In this document: one piece after another, positions 33,327 to 41,616 of the stretch | Layout of the letters: each line of letters starts with the position of its first letter | Numbering within the stretch: position 1 is the stretch's first letter | Source: Oscillibacter sp. | GTDB taxonomy: Bacteria; Bacillota; Clostridia; Oscillospirales; Oscillospiraceae | Direction: 5' to 3' | DNA length: 51,396 nt | NCBI GenBank assembly: GCA_022652815.1 | Contig: JALCRR010000010.1 | Span: forward strand, 1-51,396 | Made by a program: the position numbers and the translations under genes | Notes under the pieces: model-generated | The model's input: only the letters and a program-made list of their open reading frames with translations | Database searches by the model: none | Told to the model about the DNA's origin: nothing

Positions 33327-33866
33327 TTAGTTTCTTAGAAAAGCTTGCCGGATGCTGGATGCGGAGGGAATCAGAAACGGCGTCGTGCGCCGATAGGTTT
33401 CGTATCCTGCCAGACGGGCAGGGAACACTTTTTGATCTTCAAACCATACCAAAAGTACGTCCAGCGCCGTAAACAGTGCGCCTGCCGTCAGTGGAACACC
33501 CACACTGCCCCACAGGCACAGATACAGTCCCGCAAACCACAGCACCCCGGGATGGCGACACAGGGCATAGACGCCGATGGTGCACACGTCCCGCCGCTCT
33601 TCCTGTCGGACGTAGGCGTCCTTTGCGGAAAGGGCAAAAAACAACGTGTAGACCAGTGCCAGTGCAAACACAGCCGCCAGCGCAAGGGCAATCCCGTGCA
33701 GAGCCGTCCATTCCACAGGGCGGGGTGTTAACAACACCGTTCCCGCGATCAAAGCCGCCGTTCCCGCAGCAAAACAGCATCGCAAAGGGGGAAAATGCCA
33801 TTTCCAATCGTTCCAGTCGTTCAGGAAAAAGAGGCCGAAGGCCAGGCTTCCCAAAAGTAATCCCAT
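33327..33866 (-). CDS. ICMT/PEMT-like membrane methyltransferase
   Basis: This 179-residue protein has four or five hydrophobic segments and the isoprenylcysteine/phospholipid N-methyltransferase pattern near its C-terminus: GVYALCRHPGVLWFAG, a conserved Glu in WFEDQK and a GYETYRRTTPFLIP tail, where RHP and the E-YxxY part bind S-adenosylmethionine. It would methylate a lipid or lipophilic acid at the membrane. It is the first gene of a likely operon with the GH3 and HD-GYP genes (33 bases and an overlap apart). AGGGGG lies before ATG. Confidence 0.72.
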   Translation of the reverse strand: MGLLLGSLAFGLFFLNDWNDWKWHFPPLRCCFAAGTAALIAGTVLLTPRPVEWTALHGIALALAAVFALALVYTLFFALSAKDAYVRQEERRDVCTIGVYALCRHPGVLWFAGLYLCLWGSVGVPLTAGALFTALDVLLVWFEDQKVFPARLAGYETYRRTTPFLIPSASSIRQAFLRN

Positions 33867-33929
33867 GGCAGCCCCCTTCGCTTCCGTGTGGTGTCTGCTT
33901 TAGCTTCGTTATGTAACCCATTTTTCAAC

Positions 33930-33958
33930 ATTATACCGCTTTGGTTGTCGCTTTTCAA
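33930..33958 (-). promoter_or_regulatory. Promoter of the methyltransferase-GH3-HD-GYP unit
   Basis: On the minus strand TTGAAA (33953-33958) and perfect TATAAT (33930-33935) are 17 bases apart. Confidence 0.75.
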
Positions 33959-34128
33959 CAAATTCAAGGCGGGTGTTTTTCACAAATCGTATAAAAAAGG
34001 AGAAGTTACTACATCTGGTGCCAATTTTCAAAAAAAGGTGCTACCGCTAGACAATTATTTGCCATATTTTTACTTTTTTAGAGGCGGGTATTGTCTCGTA
34101 CACCTTTCTTTTGTGCGAATTCACGAAA

Positions 34129-34170
34129 AAAAGCAGGCCGCACAACGGTTTCAGCGTGCGGTCCGCCTTT
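34129..34170 (-). terminator. Terminator after uvrC
   Basis: Arms around GGACCGCAC and GTGCGGCC with one mismatch are followed on the minus strand by a run of Ts, just past the uvrC stop. The gap from 33867 to 34169 holds only this and the promoter at 33930-33958. Confidence 0.7.
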
Positions 34171-36005
34171 CATTTTTCGTTTTTCTTTGTATCTGCGTGA
34201 AAGTACGTCCAGACGGCATGGGCCGTATTCTTGGGAACCACAGCGGAAAGCGTGGCTTCGTCCGCCTCCCGGATGGCTTTCACGCTGCCGAAGTGTTTGC
34301 GCAGCTCCTCCCTGCGCTTTGGTCCCACGCCGGGAACGTCGTCCAACAGGGAATGCAGGCTGCTCTTGCCATGACTTTCGTGGTGAAACGTAATGGCAAA
34401 GCGATGCGTCTCCTCCTGGATCTGACCGATGAGGGAAAAGACCGCCTGGGTTCCTGCGATTCCGATTTCCTCGCCCTCCGGCGTCACCAGGGCGCGGGTG
34501 CGGTGGCGGTCATCCTTGACCATGCCGAAAATGGGAACGGTGCAGGAAAACTCCCGCGCAACCTGCAAAACCGCCTGGGCATGGGTCACGCCGCCGTCGA
34601 TCAAAAACGCATCGGGTAGGGGCAGAAATTTCTCATCTCCGTCTGCGGCCCGCTGGAGTCGGCGGCGCAGCACCTCCTGCATGGAGGCGTAGTCGTCTGG
34701 ATGCCCCTCCAGCGATTTGATCTTAAAGCGCCGATAGGCCGATTTCAGGGGTTTTGTCCCGGCGTAGACCACCATGGACGCCACTATGTCACTGGCGCCG
34801 GTGTTGGAAATATCAAAGGATTCCAGCCGCCCGGGAATGTCCGGCAGGCCGGTCATCTTTGCCAGAAGCTCCAGCGTGTGATTGGATTTTTCCACTACCG
34901 TGGCAGCGCGCTCGGCTTCCTCGGCGGCGTTGCGCTTTGCCATAGCCAGAAGCTCCGCCTTTTCACCCCGCTGGGGAACATGAACCCAGACCTTGTGTCC
35001 GGCGCGCTTGGTCAGCGCCTCGGAAAGCTCCTCGCACTCGCCGGAGTCGGCAGGCAGGAGAATTTCGTGGGGCAGCAGCGCCCTGGGCAGGTAATACTGC
35101 GCCGTGATGGCCGAGAGCAGTTCGTCCTCTTCCTCATCGTTGTGGGAGGAAAACAGCTCCGTCTCCCGTCCGGTGAGCTGGCCGTCCTCCACATGGAGCA
35201 CCGCGTAGCAGCACTTTCCGCCCCGGTAAAGCCCCCAGACGTCAGTATCGGCGCAGATGCCGGCAATGACCGTCTGGCGCTTGGAGAGGGTTGAAATGGC
35301 CGCAATCCGATCCCGGAGCTGGGCGGCACGTTCAAAATGCAGGGTCTCCGCCTCCGTCTCCATCTCCTCTGTCATGGCGCGCAGGAGCTGTTTGCCCTTG
35401 CCCTCCAGCAGCAGGGCAGCTTGATCGATACGACTGCGGTATTCCTCCCCGCTGATGCGGCTTTGGCAGAAGCCGTCGCACCGACCCATATGGAAATTGA
35501 GGCAGGGGCGGTCCTTGTCGATGTCCCGGGGGAACTGCTTGTGGCAGGACGGCAGATGCAGCGCCGCGCACACGGCATCGATGGCTGCCCGGGTTTCAGC
35601 CCGCCCGCCAAAGGGACCAAAGTACCGCGTGCCGTCGTCCGCAAGGCGGCTCACCATGGAAAAACGGGGATATTCCTCTTTGGACAATCGGACAAAAGGA
35701 TAGCCCTTATCGTCCTTGAGCAGAATGTTGTAATAGGGCATATGGCGCTTGATGAGGGAATTTTCCAAAATCAGCGCCTCAAACTCCGTGGAGACGAAAA
35801 TCGTGTCAAAATGGTCCACGTTGGAGACCATTGCTTTCGTCTTTTCGTTATGGGAGGCGGAGTCCTGAAAATACTGGCTGACGCGGTTTTTCAGCTTCTT
35901 CGCCTTGCCGACATAGATCACCTTGCCGGTCTTGTCCATCATCAGATAGACACCGGGCAACAGCGGCAGATCATTTGCCTTTTCCCGCAGCTCGTCCTTT
36001 GTCAC
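34170..36005 (-). CDS. uvrC: Excinuclease ABC subunit C
   Basis: This 611-residue nuclease makes both incisions in nucleotide excision repair. Residues 14-90 are the GIY-YIG domain (LPGVYLMMDKTGKVIYVGKAK), followed by a UVR helix-hairpin (about 195-230), the RNase H-like domain (LESFDISNTGASDIVASMVVY, DAFLIDGGVTHAQA) and a C-terminal helix-hairpin-helix (LDDVPGVGPKRREELRKHFG). Length is typical. The start is a GTG with GGGAGGTGAGGGC before it. It stands alone with its own promoter. Confidence 0.96.
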   Translation of the reverse strand: MTKDELREKANDLPLLPGVYLMMDKTGKVIYVGKAKKLKNRVSQYFQDSASHNEKTKAMVSNVDHFDTIFVSTEFEALILENSLIKRHMPYYNILLKDDKGYPFVRLSKEEYPRFSMVSRLADDGTRYFGPFGGRAETRAAIDAVCAALHLPSCHKQFPRDIDKDRPCLNFHMGRCDGFCQSRISGEEYRSRIDQAALLLEGKGKQLLRAMTEEMETEAETLHFERAAQLRDRIAAISTLSKRQTVIAGICADTDVWGLYRGGKCCYAVLHVEDGQLTGRETELFSSHNDEEEDELLSAITAQYYLPRALLPHEILLPADSGECEELSEALTKRAGHKVWVHVPQRGEKAELLAMAKRNAAEEAERAATVVEKSNHTLELLAKMTGLPDIPGRLESFDISNTGASDIVASMVVYAGTKPLKSAYRRFKIKSLEGHPDDYASMQEVLRRRLQRAADGDEKFLPLPDAFLIDGGVTHAQAVLQVAREFSCTVPIFGMVKDDRHRTRALVTPEGEEIGIAGTQAVFSLIGQIQEETHRFAITFHHESHGKSSLHSLLDDVPGVGPKRREELRKHFGSVKAIREADEATLSAVVPKNTAHAVWTYFHADTKKNEK

Positions 36006-36039
36006 GCCCTCACCTCCCGCACTCTTTCAGATGCGTATT

Positions 36040-36068
36040 AGTATACCAAAAATGGCTACTATGCGCAA
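36040..36068 (-). promoter_or_regulatory. Promoter of uvrC
   Basis: On the minus strand TTGCGC (36063-36068) and TATACT (36040-36045) are 17 bases apart. Confidence 0.65.
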
Positions 36069-36093
36069 CGACTTTGAATGCGGCAAAAAAATA

Positions 36094-36121
36094 GGCGGCT
36101 GCGCACAACTGCGCAGCCGCC
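36094..36121 (-). terminator. Terminator after ptsH
   Basis: Perfect 11-bp arms GGCGGCTGCGC and GCGCAGCCGCC, followed on the minus strand by TATTTTTTT. Confidence 0.92.
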
Positions 36122-36139
36122 GGATACTGTATCGTTTGT

Positions 36140-36403
36140 TTATTCGCCGAAATTGTCCTTGACCAGCTCAACCAGAGCAGCGACAGCTTCCTTCTCGTCA
36201 GTACCGTCAGCAATTAGGGTAATGGTCGTGCCCTTCACGATGCCCAGAGACAGGACACCCAGAAGGCTTTTTGCGTTGACACGGCGGTCTTCCTTCTCCA
36301 CCCAGATGCCGCTTTTGAACTCGTTGGCCTTCTGGATAAAGAACGTAGCAGGACGGGCATGCAGGCCGACCTCGTTATTAACAGTAATCTCCTGAGTATA
36401 CAT
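36140..36403 (-). CDS. ptsH: Phosphocarrier protein HPr
   Basis: This 87-residue protein passes phosphate from enzyme I to sugar permeases of the PTS and, when phosphorylated on Ser46, acts as co-repressor of CcpA. His15 in GLHARPATF and Ser46 in NAKSLLGVL are both present, so it is HPr and not Crh. The upstream-open frame is ignored; ATG at 36403 has AAAGGAGAG before it. It is not next to ptsI and stands alone with a strong promoter. Confidence 0.95.
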   Translation of the reverse strand: MYTQEITVNNEVGLHARPATFFIQKANEFKSGIWVEKEDRRVNAKSLLGVLSLGIVKGTTITLIADGTDEKEAVAALVELVKDNFGE

Positions 36404-36467
36404 GATACAGCTCTCCTTTTCATATGCGTATTTCCGTTTTCGCATAACAGGTCATTTTTCTATTGTC

Positions 36468-36496
36468 ATCATAATCGGTTTTTTCGATCCCGTCAA
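36468..36496 (-). promoter_or_regulatory. Promoter of ptsH
   Basis: On the minus strand TTGACG (36491-36496) and TATGAT (36468-36473) are 17 bases apart. Confidence 0.75.
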
Positions 36497-36644
36497 CGGC
36501 GAATTTCACAAACATTTTCAGAAAACTCTGTCTGATACAAATTATTTTTGGCGTTTTTAACCATGACCTTGTGGATAAAACCCCTCAAATTGTTTATTTT
36601 GTGTGTGTTTTGTGAATTTGCGCAGCTTTTTCTAAAAATTGCGT

Positions 36645-36674
36645 AAAAGAGCTGCGCCACATGGCGCAGCTCTT
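36645..36674 (-). terminator. Terminator after rubrerythrin
   Basis: AAAGAGCTGCGCC (36645-36657) pairs with GGCGCAGCTCTTT (36662-36674) around a four-base loop, 15 bases past the rubrerythrin stop. Confidence 0.85.
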
Positions 36675-36689
36675 TAAAAGCCCAAAAAA

Positions 36690-37223
36690 TCAATAATTGA
36701 AGGCCTTGATCTGGAAATAGCTCTGGGGATGCTTGCAGACTGGGCAGACAGCAGGTGCGTTTTCGGCGATTTCCACATGGCCGCAGTTCCGGCAGAACCA
36801 CATGACCTTCTCGCCCTTCTTGAACACTTCGCCCTTCTTTAGGTTATCCAGCAGTTTGAGATAGCGCTCTTCATGGGTCTTTTCGATCTTGGCAACGCCC
36901 TCAAACTGAGCTGCCAGCTGAAGGAAGCCCTCCTGCTCGGCAGTTTTTGCCATCTCGGCATACATCTGCGTCCATTCCTCGTTCTCGCCAGCGGCAGCAG
37001 CGGTCAGATTCTCCTCGGTGGTGCCGATGCCATTGAGCGCCTTGAACCACAGTTTGGCGTGCTCTTTTTCATTGAGAGCGGTCTCCTCAAAGATTGCAGC
37101 GATCTGCTCGTAGCCGTCTTTTTTTGCCTTGCTGGCATACCAGTCATATTTGTTGCGGGCTTGAGACTCACCTGCAAATGCCTTCCACAGATTGGCCTCC
37201 GTTTTTGTACCTTTCAGTTCCAT
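36690..37223 (-). CDS. rbr: Rubrerythrin
   Basis: This 177-residue protein has the classical order: diiron four-helix domain (residues 1-135, ligands in [27 protein letters not shown] and [14 protein letters not shown]), then a rubredoxin-like domain with CRNCGHVE and [11 protein letters not shown]. It reduces hydrogen peroxide to water in anaerobes. The start ATG follows AAAGGGGAT. It lies 64 bases downstream of perR in the same direction, as expected for a peroxide-stress operon. Confidence 0.96.
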   Translation of the reverse strand: MELKGTKTEANLWKAFAGESQARNKYDWYASKAKKDGYEQIAAIFEETALNEKEHAKLWFKALNGIGTTEENLTAAAAGENEEWTQMYAEMAKTAEQEGFLQLAAQFEGVAKIEKTHEERYLKLLDNLKKGEVFKKGEKVMWFCRNCGHVEIAENAPAVCPVCKHPQSYFQIKAFNY

Positions 37224-37287
37224 GTTTATAAATCCCCTTTCATCTTTGTCTCCGGCTAACGCCGGATTGTTTTATCAATTTTTATTT

Positions 37288-37680
37288 CTATTTGGAATTG
37301 CTCTTGTTTTCGTTTGCGCAGGCCGGACACAATCCGTAAAAGGTCAGACTGTGCTGTCTGACGTGCCTGCCATCGCCTGCGGCTATCTGGTCCAGCGAAC
37401 CATCGTAGGGAATATCCAGATCCGACACTGCCCCGCAGCGGGTACAGCAAAAATGGGTGTGGGGCCGGGTCACTGGATCAAACCGGGCCACCGGGCCGGA
37501 TAGCTCCGTCACCTGTCCGTCCTGCGCCAGCTGGCGCAGATTGCGGTAAACCGTTCCCAGACTTAAGCGGGGCATTTCCGGTTTCAGCCGGGCATAAATC
37601 ATCTCCGCCGTGGGGTGCTCTGTGGTTTGCTGCAGTGCTGCATAGATCTGCTCCCTCTGATAGGAAAACCGCTGCTGCAA
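37288..37680 (-). CDS. perR: Fur family regulator, PerR-like
   Basis: This 130-residue protein has the Fur winged helix (QREQIYAALQQTTEHPTAEMIYARLK, SLGTVYRNLRQLAQDG) and the metal-sensing dimer domain. Zinc cysteines are visible in CCTRCG and CPAC. I choose TTG 37680, because an extended GGAGGTGATG lies eight bases ahead; the ATG at 37686 would be too close to it. PerR rather than Fur or Zur is inferred from the rubrerythrin gene following it and from the peroxide-type operator. Confidence 0.82.
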   Translation of the reverse strand: MQQRFSYQREQIYAALQQTTEHPTAEMIYARLKPEMPRLSLGTVYRNLRQLAQDGQVTELSGPVARFDPVTRPHTHFCCTRCGAVSDLDIPYDGSLDQIAAGDGRHVRQHSLTFYGLCPACANENKSNSK

Positions 37681-37705
37681 AGGCATCACCTCCAAAGCAT
37701 TATTG

Positions 37706-37722
37706 GTAATTGTTACTATTAC
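37706..37722 (-). promoter_or_regulatory. Candidate PerR operator
   Basis: GTAATTGTTACTATTAC is a near-perfect 17-base inverted repeat, 8-1-8, with one mismatch per arm, similar to Fur-family boxes. It overlaps the predicted perR transcription start, suggesting autoregulation. Confidence 0.65.
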
Positions 37723-37723
37723 T

Positions 37724-37752
37724 TTTATAACACCATTTTTTATAAATTGCAA
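37724..37752 (-). promoter_or_regulatory. Promoter of perR-rbr
   Basis: On the minus strand TTGCAA (37747-37752) and TATAAA (37724-37729) are 17 bases apart. Confidence 0.7.
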
Positions 37753-37868
37753 GTGTTTTTTCAGAATGTATCAAAAGAATAATTTTTCCTGTTTTTTGCC
37801 GGATTTTTCGGAGACAATACTCAACGGGTATCGCATACCAAAACTCCGCGCAAAGGAGGAAAACGGCT

Positions 37869-38312
37869 TTGAAAAACTTTTTTGCTCTCCTGCTGGTATC
37901 TCTTCTGGCTGTCGGCACACTGAGCGGCTGCGGCACAGATAAAAAGGGAGACGGTGACACAGGAGCGGGCAGCAATCCCATGACGGGAGACGAAAGCACG
38001 TCTGCCGATCAAGCAGATGACGCCATCGATGGCGACGGCTCCGCAGTCACAGATCCGGATGGAGACGGCGTCGACGAAAACGTCACCGATCCCAACGGCA
38101 GCGGCTCCAATGCGCCCGGTGACACCAGTGTCGCCGGCACGCCGACCACTACCGGCACAACGCCTGGAACTACCACCGGAACCGTGACGAAGCAGCATAG
38201 CCTGGTTCGCGGCGCAACCTATGAACAAATGCTCCGCAACGGCTATGTGCACGACACGGACGGCGATTTGACCGACCATGAAAATGCGGTCACGCCGGGT
38301 ACTGTCTACTAA
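37869..38312 (+). CDS. Low-complexity lipoprotein with DxDGDG loops
   Basis: This 147-residue protein begins with a lipoprotein signal peptide (FFALLLVSLLAVGTLSGC), with lipidation predicted at the Cys of LSGC. The mature part is Asp/Gly/Thr-rich and contains DPDGDGVDE and DTDGDLTDHE, which resemble calcium-binding DxDxDG loops, and a Thr-rich linker. It is surface-anchored and of unknown function. The start is TTG 37869, with AAAGGAGG nine bases upstream; the first residue is read as Met. It is divergent from perR. Confidence 0.75.
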   Translation: MKNFFALLLVSLLAVGTLSGCGTDKKGDGDTGAGSNPMTGDESTSADQADDAIDGDGSAVTDPDGDGVDENVTDPNGSGSNAPGDTSVAGTPTTTGTTPGTTTGTVTKQHSLVRGATYEQMLRNGYVHDTDGDLTDHENAVTPGTVY

Positions 38313-38338
38313 ACAGGCCCCGTGGTTTCTTCCGACAA

Positions 38339-38372
38339 AAAGGTGCCCCATGCGTTTGCATGGGGCACCTTT
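38339..38372 (+). terminator. Terminator of the lipoprotein gene
   Basis: AAAGGTGCCCCATGC and GCATGGGGCACCTTT form a perfect 15-bp hairpin with a GTTT loop. Confidence 0.9.
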
Positions 38373-38689
38373 GTTTGGTGAAGACGTCTTTTCGCCAAGC
38401 AAAGCAAGATTTTTTGAACCCAAGAGTTCAAAAAATTTATGATTAAAAACGAAAGGGAACCATTCCTGGGTTCCTCTCGCAACTCTCTCCCTTCCCGTTT
38501 TCTGAGATCTTAGGGCTTACCGGCGCTTTCATGCAGCGTGCTTTTTTACAAATTAGGTACAAAACGGAATAAAATCATTACAATTTTGTATCACTTTGGC
38601 GTTTTCAGTTGTCTTTTTTCAAGGGACATGATAAACTTCCGAAAAGTGGTGCAGTGGGCGCCGCAGTCAATCTGAAAACGGAGGCATTC
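38373..38689. other. Intergenic region with two small hairpins
   Basis: About 320 bases hold no gene. TTTTTTGAAC/GTTCAAAAAA (38410-38435) and GGAACC/GGTTCC (about 38456-38473) are short hairpins. No clear promoter for the following DUF4230 gene is seen. Confidence 0.4.
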
Positions 38690-39307
38690 ATGGAAGTAAA
38701 AGAGAGAATTCGCCCGGTGAAGGCGCTGAAGTATGCGCTGCTGGGCATCCTTGCGTGCGCAATTGTGGGCGGGGGATGTTTTTTTCTGGGCCGCAGCGCG
38801 GCAAATCAAAAGGAGAACACGCAGCTTTCCGCCGTGGTGCTGGAAAGCCGTCTGAGTGAAATCAATGAGCTTGCCAGTGTGTCGTATTCCTACACCAACA
38901 TGGCACAGTTTGAGTCCAGCAACGATTTTTACGGCATGAAGCTGCCGTTCACCACAAAGCGCTTCATTTTGACCTATGACGGCGAAATTAAGGCCGGCGT
39001 CGATCTGAAAAAGGCCGCCGTCAGCGTGGAGGGAACTGCCGTCACGGTGGATCTGCCCAACGCGGAAATTCTCTCCCACGAGATCGACGAGGACAGCGTG
39101 GAAGTTTTCGATGAGAAAACCAGCATTTTTAATCCCTTCACGGTGGAGGATTTTTCCTCGTTCCAGTCCGATCAGAAGAAGGCCGTGGAGCAAAAAGCCG
39201 TGAACAAGGGGCTTTTGACTGAGGCACAGACCAAGGCAGAGGATTCCGTGCGGATGCTGCTCAGCGCGGCGCTGCCGGAGGATTACACGCTGACGGTGAA
39301 GTCCTGA
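38690..39307 (+). CDS. DUF4230 family single-pass membrane protein
   Basis: This 205-residue protein has one N-terminal membrane anchor (about 15-37) and an extracytoplasmic domain matching the DUF4230 pattern: ELASVSYSYTN, KRFILTYDGEIKAGVDL, VTVDLPNAEILSHEID. The function is unknown. ATG 38690 with GGAGG five bases upstream is chosen over earlier in-frame starts. Confidence 0.8.
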   Translation: MEVKERIRPVKALKYALLGILACAIVGGGCFFLGRSAANQKENTQLSAVVLESRLSEINELASVSYSYTNMAQFESSNDFYGMKLPFTTKRFILTYDGEIKAGVDLKKAAVSVEGTAVTVDLPNAEILSHEIDEDSVEVFDEKTSIFNPFTVEDFSSFQSDQKKAVEQKAVNKGLLTEAQTKAEDSVRMLLSAALPEDYTLTVKS

Positions 39308-39313
39308 CTACAT

Positions 39314-39346
39314 AAAAAGCGAGGGCAAAATTGCCCTCGCTTTTTT
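39314..39346. terminator. Bidirectional terminator
   Basis: AGCGAGGGCAA pairs with TTGCCCTCGCT, flanked by A- and T-runs, between convergent genes. Confidence 0.9.
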
Positions 39347-39353
39347 GTTTACA

Positions 39354-40010
39354 TTACAAATTTTCCAGAATCCACTGCTCCAGCGCTTCCGGGCTGTCGG
39401 AAAGATGCTCCGGGTTCTGCGTCTCCAGCTCCTCCTGGGAGCGGAAGCCCCAAGTGACGCCGCAGGCGCGCAGACGGGCGTTGTGACCCGTCTCAATGTC
39501 CACATCGCTGTCGCCCACGAAGAGCGTTTTGGCGCGGCAGGCGTCCAACTCCTTCAAAAGGGCGTTTAGGCCCGTAGGGTCCGGCTTTACCGGGACGGCG
39601 GGCAACTTGCCCCGAACAATATCGAACACGCCGGGGAAAAAGTGCTCTACAATCGAACGGCTGAATTCATCGGCCTTATTGGAGTAAACCGCAAGCTGCA
39701 CGCCCTTGCTTTTCAGCGTTTGCAACAGGTCGGCAATACCGGCATAGGGCTGGGTTTTGTCCAGATTGTGCTTGCCGTAATAATCGGAAAATTTGGACAG
39801 CGTGGACAAAATCAAAAGCGGGCTACGCTGATCCTCGGGGGAGAACTGCGCCACAAGGTTCGGAATTCCGTGGCCCACCATATGCTTGAACTCCTCCACC
39901 GTATGCTCCGGCCATCCGTTATGGCGGCAGACATAGTTGCCTGCGTCGGTCAGATCGTCAATGGTGTTGAGCAGCGTTCCATCCAGGTCGAATATTACCG
40001 TACGAATCAT
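39354..40010 (-). CDS. HAD-family phosphatase, phosphoglycolate phosphatase-like
   Basis: This 218-residue HAD hydrolase has FDLDGTLLNT, a cap domain, YSNKADEF and KPDPTGLNALL, and FVGDSDVDIETG. It is a paralogue-like counterpart of the gene at 12371-13030 but with different cap sequence. The start ATG 40010 has GAGGG six bases before it. It lies downstream of the his operon in the same direction but a strong terminator lies between, so it is probably separate. Substrate is uncertain. Confidence 0.85.
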   Translation of the reverse strand: MIRTVIFDLDGTLLNTIDDLTDAGNYVCRHNGWPEHTVEEFKHMVGHGIPNLVAQFSPEDQRSPLLILSTLSKFSDYYGKHNLDKTQPYAGIADLLQTLKSKGVQLAVYSNKADEFSRSIVEHFFPGVFDIVRGKLPAVPVKPDPTGLNALLKELDACRAKTLFVGDSDVDIETGHNARLRACGVTWGFRSQEELETQNPEHLSDSPEALEQWILENL

Positions 40011-40091
40011 AGAAACCCTCATTTTCTTCTTTATTCTCATTTCTAACGCTCATTTTAGCAGAATTTCTTTTCCCATACAATCTGCAAAACA

Positions 40092-40126
40092 GACAAGACG
40101 GCGGGTATTTTGCCCGCCGTCTTGTT
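40092..40126 (-). terminator. Terminator of the his operon
   Basis: ACAAGACGGCGGG and CCCGCCGTCTTGT make a 13-bp hairpin with a 7-base loop, immediately after the hisJ stop. Confidence 0.9.
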
Positions 40127-40134
40127 CCATTTTG

Positions 40135-40971
40135 TCACAGAGCACAGGTCAACTGTCCGTGTGCGGTTAACAGCGTGGTCTCGGAAAAGCCCGCTGCCCG
40201 TGCGGCCTCTGCCGCCATGCCATAGCCGTAGGTCACGGTTTTGGCGCTGTGCGCATCCGCCGTTAGGATAACGCGTCCGCCCATGCGCTTCCACTCCTGT
40301 AAAAGAAACTGCGCAGGATAGGGTGATTTTCGATGCCCCCCGCACATAGCGCCGGTATTGATCTCCAGCAGGGTGGCATCCGGGTCGACCGCATGGAGGG
40401 CGTCCAGCGCCGCCCCACGGTAATGCCGATCCTCCTCGTCAAACAGGGCGCCGTCGCCGTTGAGCTTTGTAATGAGGTCAATGTGGCCCAGAATGGTGGG
40501 CTTTTGCACTGCCATGGACGCCACATCCGTGTAATACTGGTTCACCAGTGCAGGAAAGCTGCCGTGAAACTGCTCAATGCAGCACGCGGCCAAAAATTCC
40601 TCTTTCCAGTCCACCGCATAGTATTTCCCACTCTCGGCGTCAAAAAGGTTGTGGACGGAACCAATCCAATAGTCCAATCCCTCCGGCACAGCCTCCTGCG
40701 TCTGCGAATCCTGCTCAATGCCCAGCAGAATTTCCATCCGCCCGGCGTACGCTTCCCGCAGGGCAAGAACCGTTTTGCGGTATTCCGTGAGATCCGCGGG
40801 CAGCGTAGTGCCGGCATCCGCCGGTGATGGGGTGGCACTGTGGCCGGAAAAACCAAAATACTGCACACCCGCGGCACAGGCCGCCGCAGCCATGGTCTCC
40901 GGCGTATCGGCTCCGTCACAGAGGGTGGAGTGGGTATGGACGGAGCAGGCAAAGGGCGTCAGTGCGTTCAC
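40135..40971 (-). CDS. hisJ: Histidinol-phosphatase, PHP type
   Basis: This 278-residue PHP-domain protein hydrolyses histidinol phosphate. Metal-binding motifs are visible: HTHSTLCDG (about 12-20), [22 protein letters not shown] and DAHSA. The start is GTG 40971 in a GTGA overlap with the hisIE stop; the frame continues far upstream but is shadowed by hisIE. It is the last gene of the his operon and completes the pathway. Confidence 0.9.
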   Translation of the reverse strand: MNALTPFACSVHTHSTLCDGADTPETMAAAACAAGVQYFGFSGHSATPSPADAGTTLPADLTEYRKTVLALREAYAGRMEILLGIEQDSQTQEAVPEGLDYWIGSVHNLFDAESGKYYAVDWKEEFLAACCIEQFHGSFPALVNQYYTDVASMAVQKPTILGHIDLITKLNGDGALFDEEDRHYRGAALDALHAVDPDATLLEINTGAMCGGHRKSPYPAQFLLQEWKRMGGRVILTADAHSAKTVTYGYGMAAEAARAAGFSETTLLTAHGQLTCAL

Positions 40972-41603
40972 TGCATCCGCTCCTGCTTGACCTTGTGGTC
41001 CACCACATGACGGCTCTCCAGCTCCCGGGTCACATCCTCCACGGAAATACCCATCTGCACCATCAGCACCATCACATGATAAGCAAGGTCGGCAATTTCG
41101 TAGACGGTCTCCGCCTTGTCTTCCTTGCGTCCGGCGATGATGACCTCGGTGCACTCCTCGCCCACCTTCTTGAGAATCTTGTCCAGGCCCTTGTTGAAAA
41201 GATAGGTGGTGTAGCTGCCGTCCTTGGGGTTGGTCTGACGGCCCCGAATCAGCTCGTAAAGTCCCTCGTAGCTGAAGGCCTTCAACTCATCGGAGAGATA
41301 CAGCTCGTTGAAAAAGCAGCTCTCTGCCCCGGTATGGCAGGCAGGGCCGTCCTTGACCACGTCCACCACCAGCGCATCGCCGTCGCAGTCCGCCGTGATG
41401 GACACAACGTGCTGGGCATTGCCGGACGTCTCGCCCTTGCGCCAGAGCTCCGAGCGACTGCGGCTCCAGAAGCAGGTGCGCTTTTCGTCGATGGTGATGG
41501 CCAGAGATTCCTTGTTCATATAGGCCAGCGTCAAAACTTCCTTGGTATAGTGATCCTGCACGATGGCGGGAATCAGGCCCTTTTCATCAAATTTCAGTTT
41601 CAT
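40968..41603 (-). CDS. hisIE: Phosphoribosyl-AMP cyclohydrolase/phosphoribosyl-ATP pyrophosphatase
   Basis: This 211-residue bifunctional enzyme does steps two and three. Residues 1-110 are HisI with the zinc-binding [11 protein letters not shown] and GPACHTG; residues 115-205 are HisE with [12 protein letters not shown] and a nucleotide-pyrophosphatase helix set ([11 protein letters not shown]). The start ATG has GGGGAG seven bases upstream. It is followed by hisJ and preceded by hisF after 13 bases. Confidence 0.95.
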   Translation of the reverse strand: MKLKFDEKGLIPAIVQDHYTKEVLTLAYMNKESLAITIDEKRTCFWSRSRSELWRKGETSGNAQHVVSITADCDGDALVVDVVKDGPACHTGAESCFFNELYLSDELKAFSYEGLYELIRGRQTNPKDGSYTTYLFNKGLDKILKKVGEECTEVIIAGRKEDKAETVYEIADLAYHVMVLMVQMGISVEDVTRELESRHVVDHKVKQERMQ

Positions 41604-41616
41604 CTCGGTTCTCCCC

